Source of the DNA: Verrucomicrobiia bacterium
GTDB taxonomy: Bacteria; Verrucomicrobiota; Verrucomicrobiia; Limisphaerales; JADLHS01
DNA: 64,000 bases
NCBI GenBank assembly: GCA_011525685.1
Contig: WYBW01000022.1
Span: forward strand, 1-64,000
Direction of reading: 5' to 3'
The position numbers were made by a program, and so were the translations under genes. The notes beneath the pieces are model-generated. The model saw nothing but the letters and a program-made list of their open reading frames with translations, did no database searches and had not been told where the DNA came from. Within the stretch, counting starts at the first letter, position 1; each line of letters opens with the position of its first letter. This document shows, piece by piece, positions 18,859 through 26,900 of the stretch.

Positions 18859-21072
18859 ATGCGTCGAATGACAACTGCTCCTGCGCTTCGCATGAAGCCT
18901 CCCATCCGTGGAAATCACCCGACCATTGTGGCGGGCTTTTTAGCGCTGCTTTTCCTGGGCACCACCGCGCTGCTCGCTCAAACCGGCCCGGACCTGATTA
19001 TTGCCGATTTCGAAAGCCCGACCTACGGCGACTGGAGGACCACCGGCGAGGCGTTCGGTCCTGGACCAGCCCGCGGCACTTTGCCGGGTCAAATGGTCGT
19101 AAGCGGCTTCAAAGGCGAGCGTCTGGTCAATTCGTTTTACAATGGCGATGGCACCACCGGCACGCTCACCTCGCCGCCGTTCAAGATTGAACGCAAGTTC
19201 ATCGGCTTCCTCATCGGCGGCGGCAAGAACGCCGAGCGAACCTGCATGAACCTGCTGATTGCCGGGCGCATCGTCCGCACCGCCACCGGCCCGAACGACA
19301 AACCCGGGGGCAGCGAGGAGCTCGCGCCGGAGTTTTGGGACGTCAGTGAATTCGCCGGTCAGGCCGCAGTGATTCAAATCGTGGATCGCGCCACTGGCGG
19401 CTGGGGACACATCAATGTTGATCACATCGTCCAGACCGACCGCAAGCCACCCGGTTGGCTCGCCAACGCGCAGCGCGACTTCAAGATCGAGAAACGCTAT
19501 CTCAATCTCCCCATCAAAAATGGCGCAAATAAACGTAAAGTCACGACGATGGTTGACGGCCGGGCGCAAGTGAAGAACGACATCGAACTGGCCGATGGCG
19601 AACCGGAGTGGTGGGCGTTCATGGACGTGAGCGAGTGGCGCGGCCAGACCGTCACGCTTCAGGTGGACAAACTGCCCGAAGACTCGAAAGCGTTGAGCGC
19701 CGTCGAGCAAAGCGACACCATCAAGGGCGGAGAGAATCTCTATCGCGAGACCCTGCGGCCGCAGTTTCATTTTTCGTCGCGGCGAGGCTGGCTTAACGAC
19801 CCCAACGGTCTGTCGTTCTACGACGGCGAGTATCATCTTTTCTACCAGCACAATCCCTATGGCTGGGGCTGGGGCAACATGCACTGGGGACACGCCGTCA
19901 GCCGGGACTTGGTGCATTGGCGTGAACTCGGCGATGTGCTCGCGCCCGATGATTTCGGCCCGATGTTCAGCGGCAGTGCCGTCGTGGATTGGCACAACAC
20001 CAGCGGCTTGGGCAAGGATGGCCGGCCACCCCTCGTGCTGATCTACACTGCCGCCGGAGATCCGACCGTGCAATGCATTGCCTCCAGCACCGATGGGCGA
20101 CACTTCACCAAGTATCCCGGCAACCCGGTGTTGAAGCAGATCACAGGCGGCAATCGCGACCCGAAGGTCATCTGGCATGAGCCAACCCGGCACTGGGTCA
20201 TGGTGCTTTACGTCGCGCTGCCCGGAAACCAACACACCGTTCACTTCTTTACCTCGCCCAATCTCCGGCAGTGGACGCTGGCCAGCATCTTTGAAGGCGG
20301 AAAGGACCGGAATAACTTCCTGTATGAATGTCCGGACTTCTTCGAACTGCCCGTGGACGGCGATCGCGCGCGAATGAAATGGGTGCTGATCGGTGCGAAC
20401 GACGAGCATGCCATCGGCAGCTTCGACGGGACGACCTTTACAGCCGAAGCGACCAAGCTGCCGGGCCAGCGCGGACGCACCTTCTATGCGGCGCAAACCT
20501 TCAGCGACGAACCGCAGGGTCGCCGCATCCAGATCGGTTGGCTGCGCGCGGATTCGCCGGGAATGCCGTTTAACCAGTGTATGAGCATTCCGCGTGAATT
20601 GCGCCTTGTCAGCACGGCGGACGGGCCGCGACTCGCTTCCCTGCCGGTCAAGGAACTGGAATCCCTGCGCACGAAATCTCACCGCGTGGCTCCGCCACCA
20701 CTCCAGTCAGAAAGCACCAGCCCAATCCCAGACATCAAGGCCGAATTGATAGAGTTGCGCGCAGAGTTCGAGCCTGGCGACGCTGAGATCACCTTCAACC
20801 TTCGAGGCGCTAGAATCTCCTATCACGGGCGGCACCAAGAACTCGACGTGAATGGCGTCCGCGTCTCCGCCCCGCTGCTCGGCAATCGCCAGCGGATCAT
20901 CGTTTACTCTGACCGCACGACGTTGGAAGCCTTCGCGAGCGACGGCTTGGTCGGCGTGCCCGTTGCCTTCGTGACCAGCGCCGACGATTTTTCATTGGGA
21001 CTAAACTCACGCGACCCGGTGACGTTCCGCTCGCTGGAAGTGTATGAACTCAAATCAGCGTGGGCTGAATAG
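18859..21072 (+). CDS. GH32 fructan hydrolase (levanase/inulinase-like)
   Basis: 737 residues from ATG 18859 (other ATGs at 18868 and 18892). The signal peptide covers VAGFLALLFLGTTALLAQ. Residues ~45-290 are an extension with two DUF-like modules (DLIIADFESPTYGDWRTTGEAF; GGGKNAERTCMNLL) seen in levanases of Bacteroidetes and planctomycetes. The GH32 propeller follows: nucleophile in RRGWLNDPNGLSFY, transition-state Asp in GNRDPKVIWH, acid/base Glu in FLYECPDFFELP. A C-terminal beta-sandwich ends in TLEAFASDG. All three catalytic residues are present. It should cut beta-fructosides such as levan, inulin or sucrose outside the cytoplasm. It pairs with the GH43-like gene and the divergent PTS EIIC. 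Confidence 0.92.
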   Translation: MRRMTTAPALRMKPPIRGNHPTIVAGFLALLFLGTTALLAQTGPDLIIADFESPTYGDWRTTGEAFGPGPARGTLPGQMVVSGFKGERLVNSFYNGDGTTGTLTSPPFKIERKFIGFLIGGGKNAERTCMNLLIAGRIVRTATGPNDKPGGSEELAPEFWDVSEFAGQAAVIQIVDRATGGWGHINVDHIVQTDRKPPGWLANAQRDFKIEKRYLNLPIKNGANKRKVTTMVDGRAQVKNDIELADGEPEWWAFMDVSEWRGQTVTLQVDKLPEDSKALSAVEQSDTIKGGENLYRETLRPQFHFSSRRGWLNDPNGLSFYDGEYHLFYQHNPYGWGWGNMHWGHAVSRDLVHWRELGDVLAPDDFGPMFSGSAVVDWHNTSGLGKDGRPPLVLIYTAAGDPTVQCIASSTDGRHFTKYPGNPVLKQITGGNRDPKVIWHEPTRHWVMVLYVALPGNQHTVHFFTSPNLRQWTLASIFEGGKDRNNFLYECPDFFELPVDGDRARMKWVLIGANDEHAIGSFDGTTFTAEATKLPGQRGRTFYAAQTFSDEPQGRRIQIGWLRADSPGMPFNQCMSIPRELRLVSTADGPRLASLPVKELESLRTKSHRVAPPPLQSESTSPIPDIKAELIELRAEFEPGDAEITFNLRGARISYHGRHQELDVNGVRVSAPLLGNRQRIIVYSDRTTLEAFASDGLVGVPVAFVTSADDFSLGLNSRDPVTFRSLEVYELKSAWAE

Positions 21073-21405
21073 CCAGTCGCAGCCACATCATGCTTCTGGT
21101 TGCTACCGGTTCACCCGCCGCGCCATCCGATCCACTCTGACGCTTCCTGGCAATGTGATACTTTCCCAGCGAGAGTTTGCTTGCTATGGAAAAGTGGGAT
21201 TCCCGCATCGCGGCGCGGTGAGCGTTTATTGATGCGCGCATGAACTAACGCCTTCACTCGTGAAAGATGTCCTCGAAGGTCGCGTGGCGAACAGATGATA
21301 GGAGCAAGGCAAGGAGCGGGCTGGTCCAAGACGCGGGGTTTGGACGCGGTCTGGAAAACTAAACTTGCGCACCGTGGTAGCCGAATTAAGCTCTATTTGG
21401 TCAGC
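21073..21405. other. Intergenic stretch between GH32 and tRNA-Cys
   Basis: I see no convincing gene here. Short open frames on both strands lack start signals and family features. A weak promoter-like pair for the tRNA (TTGCGC near 21365 and TAAGCT about 16 bases later) is possible but not convincing. Confidence 0.5.
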
Positions 21406-21480
21406 GGCGGGGTAGCCAAGTGGTAAGGCAGGGCTCTGCAAAAGCCTCATTCGTCGGTTCGATTCCGACCTCCGCCTCCA
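21406..21480 (+). tRNA. tRNA-Cys (anticodon GCA), probable integration site
   Basis: 75 bases with encoded CCA. The acceptor stem GGCGGGG pairs with CUCCGCC (one G-U), the D stem is GCC/GGC, the anticodon stem GGGCU/AGCCU holds loop CUGCAAA, and the T arm is GUCGG-UUCGAUU-CCGAC. A tyrosine recombinase begins 214 bases past its 3' end, reading in the same direction. tRNA 3' ends are the common attachment sites for such recombinases, so this is the likely left junction of the element to its right. Confidence 0.95.
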
Positions 21481-21694
21481 ACTTCAAGCTGCGTAATTGC
21501 AGCGAGTTGCAGCATCCAGAGGGGGCTAGTGCCAGTGAAAGTGCCAGTGAAATCAATACCGGAATACGACTCAACAACTACTCCGGTATTGCTTGGCAAT
21601 CACTCGCGATGACGGGATTCGCAGCCCGTTTGGTGTAGCTGATACACCCAAAGCCGCGTTCAGTTTCATAGCTTCGGACAACAAGTCTGAACTT

Positions 21695-22771
21695 ATGAAA
21701 CGTCGTTTCATCCTCTACCGCCGCAAGCTCGGCGGCATGTTCTACATCGAGGACACGGAAACTCGAAAGCAAGAAAGCCTCGGCACAAAAAATCGCGCCG
21801 AAGCTACATCGCTGCTCAACGCCCGCAATGAATCCGTCCGCCAGCCGCAACTGAACCTTCAAATCGCCAAGGCATACCTGGCCGGAACAGATTCAGGTGT
21901 CTCGACCCGCACATGGCAACAAGCCCTTGATGCCATCGTCGAAACAAAGAACGGTTCGACGCAAGATCGCTGGCGGCGGGCGGCGAAAGAAACCGCGCTG
22001 GACCACATCCGTCATCGCGTGATTCTCGAAACGCAAGCCGAACATCTGCTGGCTTGCCTCAAGGCGGGCACCGTCAGCACGAATGTCCATCTGCGGAAGC
22101 TGCACAACTTCTGCCTTTCGATGAACTGGCTGCCGTGGCCGCTCATTCCGAAGCGCCTTTGGCCGGCGGTGCGTTTCAAGGAAAAGCGCGCGATTACCAG
22201 CGAAGAACATCAGCTCATCATTGCGAGGGAAAAGAATCCGGAGCGCCGCAGCTTCTACGAACTATGCTGGCATCTTGGCGGTTCACAAATGGACATCGCC
22301 AATCTCAAGGCGGAGGACATTGACTGGCCCAGCCAAACCATCGCCTACGCCCGGCAGAAGACCGGCAGCCTCGCGATGATTCATTTCGGCCCGGTCATCG
22401 AGGCAATTCTGCGCCGTCTGCCCGCAACGGGATATCTATTTCCGTATCTGCAATCGGTTCGGTCGGGTGACCGCGCAACGGAGTTCAAGCAACGATGCGA
22501 AGGATTGGGCATCAAGGGCGTGTCGCTGCATTCTTACCGCTACGCTTGGGCGGAGCGGGCGAAAATGTGCGGCTACCCGGAGCGGTTTGCACAGGAAGCA
22601 CTCGGTCACAACAGCAAGGCCGTGCATCGCTCCTATTCGCGGAAGGCTAAGGTGAGGCTGCCCTCGCTGGAAAGCTACGAAAAACAAAGCATGGAAGGCC
22701 GCATCATTCCGTTGCCCCAACCCATGCCCAAGCCCGAAACCAATGGTCACTCGATTTCAGCATCCGGCTAA
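21695..22771 (+). CDS. Tyrosine-type site-specific recombinase/integrase
   Basis: 358 residues from ATG 21695. The frame is open from 21593, but that part precedes the conserved start MKRRFILYRRKLGGMFYIED. It has an SAM-like core-binding domain (~50-150) and a catalytic domain with box II HSYR, the later H of EALGHNSKAVH and the nucleophile Tyr in HRSYSRKAK. The first catalytic Arg, expected in a G-x-R-xx-E/D pattern, is not there: the aligned segment reads HLGGSQMDIANL. It lies directly downstream of tRNA-Cys on the same strand, as expected for an element integrase. It would catalyse integration and excision if the missing Arg is dispensable or supplied by another residue. Confidence 0.85.
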   Translation: MKRRFILYRRKLGGMFYIEDTETRKQESLGTKNRAEATSLLNARNESVRQPQLNLQIAKAYLAGTDSGVSTRTWQQALDAIVETKNGSTQDRWRRAAKETALDHIRHRVILETQAEHLLACLKAGTVSTNVHLRKLHNFCLSMNWLPWPLIPKRLWPAVRFKEKRAITSEEHQLIIAREKNPERRSFYELCWHLGGSQMDIANLKAEDIDWPSQTIAYARQKTGSLAMIHFGPVIEAILRRLPATGYLFPYLQSVRSGDRATEFKQRCEGLGIKGVSLHSYRYAWAERAKMCGYPERFAQEALGHNSKAVHRSYSRKAKVRLPSLESYEKQSMEGRIIPLPQPMPKPETNGHSISASG

Positions 22772-22862
22772 TGCCCAGCGTCCGCAATCCGCGCTGTCAG
22801 CACGGATGCACAAAGGGCGCAGTAAAACAATCTCCAACTATTTTTCACCCTGTAAACATTGA

Positions 22863-23012
22863 ATGAAAACGATGTCGAAACCGAAAATCAGACAAGCCGC
22901 CCCGCGCAAAATCAGCGTGGTTTTGTGTCAAGTGTCGGCGGCGACAGCGATTTTGTTCAATGTTTGCAGGGCTTCGACCGCTCGATTCTCAGTTCAACAA
23001 AAGTGCGCCTGA
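22863..23012 (+). CDS. Possible small protein (49 residues)
   Basis: An ATG frame encoding a basic N-terminus (MKTMSKPKIRQAAPRK) followed by a modest hydrophobic stretch (ISVVLCQVSAATAILFNVC). There is no clear Shine-Dalgarno and no family is recognised. It lies between the integrase and the next small gene, where element accessory genes are common. Apart from this, 22772-23063 shows nothing. Confidence 0.2.
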   Translation: MKTMSKPKIRQAAPRKISVVLCQVSAATAILFNVCRASTARFSVQQKCA

Positions 23013-23063
23013 TAAAATTGATGCGTCGTCGAATGAACAGGCGACGCACCAAGAAAGCAAATT

Positions 23064-23291
23064 ATGGAAACAACAGAAATGACGGACGCACTCAAAAGCA
23101 TCAACACGACTCCACACCTTTGCCGGAGTAAGGTCAAGCAAACCGCGCTAGAAATTGCTTCCGCGATCCGGCCCGCCAACAAATTCAGCCGGGTCGGCAT
23201 GAGCTTCGTTGAGCGCATCGAAGCGAAAGTCCGTGCTGCCATCCGTGAGGAAGTCAGGATTCATCCCAGCAAAGGCAAGACACTATTGTGA
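23064..23291 (+). CDS. Small hypothetical protein of the element
   Basis: 75 residues, ATG preceded by an AAGAAAG-type purine run. A helical C-terminal half (FVERIEAKVRAAIREEVRIHPSKGKTLL) with alternating charge is well formed, while the N-terminus is Thr/Ser-rich. Similar short proteins ending in H-P-S-K-G seem to accompany integrases in related genomes, but I cannot name a family. It is convergent with the 99-residue gene at 23319. Function unknown. Confidence 0.55.
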   Translation: METTEMTDALKSINTTPHLCRSKVKQTALEIASAIRPANKFSRVGMSFVERIEAKVRAAIREEVRIHPSKGKTLL

Positions 23292-23318
23292 TTCGCCCAC
23301 CCGACGTGATCGTTTCGC

Positions 23319-23618
23319 TCACGCGCGCCCGCTGGCCTTTTGCCTGCGGGCGTTGCGCTCTCGCCAGTAGTTGGCAATGGCATCACTGGCGCGGGCGAGC
23401 CATTTCTCGTCGTGGCGGAACTGCTCCAGCGTTTCAGTGGCGAAGAACTTGGTGCTGTTGCGGGCAGGATGGCCAAGCGGCTTCAGCAAGCCTGCCGACA
23501 CGAGCATGGGAATCTCGTGCGGTTCAAAACCGAGAAACCACGCGGTCTGCGTCGCGTCGAGACGTGCGGGAAGAACCTTCCAACCGAGAAATTCTGTCTG
23601 CTGTGCGGTCACATTCAT
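23319..23618 (-). CDS. Small helix-turn-helix-like protein, function unknown
   Basis: 99 residues from ATG 23618. The central part (DATQTAWFLGFEPHEIPMLVSAGLLKPLG) resembles the winged-helix / MerR-like unit used by excisionase-type and DNA-binding proteins to choose a target (LGF-x-x-x-E-I-x-x-L-x-x-x-G-L-L). The C-terminus is helical and basic. It begins just after the XRE gene stop, so the two are one transcription unit together with the methylase-helicase gene. A role in element excision or regulation is plausible but inferred. Confidence 0.6.
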   Translation of the reverse strand: MNVTAQQTEFLGWKVLPARLDATQTAWFLGFEPHEIPMLVSAGLLKPLGHPARNSTKFFATETLEQFRHDEKWLARASDAIANYWRERNARRQKASGRA

Positions 23619-23620
23619 AC

Positions 23621-23938
23621 CTAGTGCTCTGCCTGATGCGAGAATTGTTTCCGTTGTCGTGGCCTGCCGAGCGACGGCATGATTTGCCCGGCTCTCAATT
23701 CCTTGAGCGTCAGGCCGGGCAGGATGTCCGCGACTTCGACATGGAGCGCGTAGGCCAGAACGGGAATATAAACAGCCGGCACGGCCGCTCGTCCGGTTTC
23801 CCAATTTGCGATCATGTCGCGCGTAATCGGGGCATGAAAAGCGCGAAGCCAGACGTAAAGCTCTTCCTGAGAGCGCTGGCACTGGCGGCGAAGCTTGCGC
23901 ACGCGCAATCCGATTTGCCTATGGATGGTCGGGTTCAT
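23621..23938 (-). CDS. XRE-family transcriptional regulator
   Basis: 105 residues. A helix-turn-helix of the Cro/CI type spans ~9-70: RVRKLRRQCQRSQEELYVWL, ITRDMIANWETGRAAVPAVYIPVLAYAL. The start codon overlaps the stop of the upstream methylase-helicase gene by four bases (ATGA), so they are translationally coupled. It probably represses element genes, including its own operon. The target is unknown. Confidence 0.78.
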   Translation of the reverse strand: MNPTIHRQIGLRVRKLRRQCQRSQEELYVWLRAFHAPITRDMIANWETGRAAVPAVYIPVLAYALHVEVADILPGLTLKELRAGQIMPSLGRPRQRKQFSHQAEH

Positions 23939-26900
23939 ACGTGGACTGCCGCCCGCCTCTTGGGCCGGGGCGAATGAGTTTGGGATTGTTTCTCGGAAGT
24001 CTTCTGCTCGCCTGTGTCGGGCGTCTCCGTATCCACCTGGCTCGGCGCTTGGTTTTTGGTGAGGTCGAGTTGTTCCTCAATCTCGTTTTGCCGCCGGCTT
24101 AATTGCTGGTAGCGCTCTTCTTTTTCAAACGTCGCGCCGACTTTGGCTTCAAGTTCCTTCGTGCGTTTGTGCGCATCGGCAATGTCCGTTTCCAATTTGC
24201 TCGCGCGTTCGTCGAAACCTTGGATGGTGGCTTCCAAGGAGCGGATCGTGCCCTGCGCCGTGTCCGTGACACGGGCGGCGTAACTGTTCCTGCCACGCAC
24301 GACCACTTCGACGGTGTCGTTGAAGCTGGGCCGGAGGAACAAATCGAATCCCGCAAACCGACCGATGCGGATGTCATCGCCGAAGCGGTTCTTCATCTTC
24401 TCGGCCCGCCGTAAAATCAACTCGCCGGCGATGCCCCGGTTGTTGGTTTCCTGTCCGTCGAGTTCGATGATGAATTTATCGCCGGATGTGTCCTGGCGGA
24501 TGGCGATGTCCTGCCGCAGATTGGCGAGGCGATGGGTAGATGTTTCCGCGTCCTCACGCGCGTGGCGGAGGTTGCCCCGGATGCGGTATTGCTCCTCCGC
24601 GTGGGCCGAGCGCAGCCGCGTGAGACGGATCAACTCCGCATCCACTTGGGCCTTTTCGATCACCAGCGGATTGCCGGAGGCGATGGCTTTGACCTCGGCG
24701 TAAGTCAGCGCGGCCGAGTCCAAGTCCTCCAACCGGCGAATCGTCATGTCGCCGCTCATGACTTGGGCGATGAACTTCGCCTTTGTTTCCAAGGTCTGCC
24801 ACATATAGGCGTCGAACGATCCTTCGGTGACGTATCGGAATACCGAGACGACGGCGTTTTTGTTGCCTTGGCGGAGAATTCTGCCCTCGCGCTGCTCCAC
24901 GTCCGCTGGGCGCCACGGCGCGTCCAGATGATGCAGCGCAATCAGCCGTTCCTGCACGTTTGTGCCCGAACCCATCTTCTGCGTGCTGCCGAACAGCACC
25001 CGCACCTTGCCCGAGCGCACATCGCGAAACAGGGCCAGTTTGGAAGCATCGGAGTCGTAATCCTGAATGAAGGCAATTTGGCTGGTTGGGATGCCCAGCC
25101 GTTCCAGCTTCTCGGCCATGTCGCGATAGACGGAGAAGCCCTTGTCCTTCGGTGTCGAGAGATCGCAAAACACGAGTTGTGCTGAACGCTCCGCGGTTGT
25201 TGCCTGCCAGATGCGGTGAATGGTTTCGACGGCTTGATTCACTTTGCCCTGCGGCTCATCGGGGGCGGCGGGTTTCATCAGCCGGAGATCCAGCGCTGCT
25301 TTGCGGCCTTCGGACGTGATCTTGAGCATGTTGTCCACGCTGGGATCAACGCGGCTGGTCTTTAGCCTCTCGGCGCGTTCGGCCAGCGATTGCACGAACT
25401 CTTTCAATTCTTCAGTGGCTGGCGCATTGCGGATGGTGGGTTTTTCGCCATCGAGCTTCGGGCGCGGCAGGTTGAGCATGGCCGCCGTCTGCACGTCAGC
25501 GGTCTGGCGGAACATCTGCATGAGTTCCGGCACATTGATGAACCGGGCGAACCGCGTGTTCAGCCGGTAGCCCGCACCGTCGGGCGAGAGTTCCATTGCC
25601 GTGACTGGCTCGCCGAAGGTTGCAGCCCACGAATCGAAATGATGCAGGTTGTGCTTCTTCAATTCGTCGGGCTGGAGATAACGCTGCATCGTGAACATCT
25701 CGGCCATGCTGTTCGCGATGGGCGTGCCGGTGGCGAAAACTACGCCGCCACCGGCGTTGAGCGATTGGACGTGGCGCACTTTCAGATACATGTCGAACGC
25801 CCGCTCGCTCGCCGTCTGCGGCAGACCCGCGACGCGCGTCATCTTCGTGACGTAGAATAGATTTTTGAAGTAGTGCGCCTCGTCCACGAAGATGCGGTCC
25901 ACGCCGAGTTCTTCGAAGGTCAGCGTGTTATCCTTCTTGTGCTCGGCACTGAGCATCTGGAGTTTTGTCTCAAGCCGCTTCTTGGCCTTTTCAAGTTCCT
26001 TCACCAGCCGCCGGTTGGAACTGTCCGCGTGTTCCCGCCGGATCATTTCCAACTCATGGAGTTGCTCCTGAAAGAACCGCTCCTTGGTTTCGCGGGCGAG
26101 CGGAATGCGTTCAAAGCCCGAGTGCGTGACGATGACGGCATCCCAGTTGCCGGTGGCAATGCGGCTGAACAGCTTCTTCCGGTTCTGTGCCTCGAAGTCT
26201 TCCTTGCCCGCGACCAGAATGTTTGCGCCGGGATAAAGTGTCAGCAGTTCAGTCGAGAACTGGCCGAGCATGTGATTGGGCACGGCAAACAGCGGTTTGC
26301 GCGCGAGGCCGAGCCGCTTCAGTTCCATCGCGGCGGCGACCATTGTGAACGTCTTGCCCGCACCGACGACGTGGGCGAGCAGTGTGTTCGGCGTTTGCAG
26401 GACGCGCCAGACACCCGCCTTCTGGTGGCCGTGCAACTGAATCGCACCGCTCGCACCGGGCAGCGTCAGGTGGTCACCATTGTAGGTGCGGATGCGGGTA
26501 TGATTGAACGTGTCGTTGTAGAGGCGGCAGAGCCGATCGCGCCGGGAATCGTCAGACCAAATCCACTCCTTGAACCGTTCTTTGATGCGCTCCTGCTTCT
26601 CCCGTGCGGCCTCGGTGGACTGCGCGTTGACGACGGGCTTGTCATCAATCGTGTCATAGACCGTTGGGGTGCGCAGGTTGAGCGCGTCCTCGATCAGTTC
26701 GAGAGCGGTGTAACGGTCGGTGCCCCAGTCGGTGGTGTTGGCCGTGGCAGCCCGCGCTTCCCAGTTGGCATTGATGTGCCACGCGCCGAGGGCATGGACG
26801 TGGTCGATCTCCACGCCGGACGGGATGTTGAGCAGTTTGTTGGCGAACTCCTGCACGTCCGTCGGCGGCAGCCATGATGCCCCAAGCCGCACGTCAATTT

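Noticed and set aside
18940-20682. A 580-residue open frame on the minus strand
   Set aside because: Antisense to the GH32 gene, whose catalytic motifs prove the plus-strand frame.
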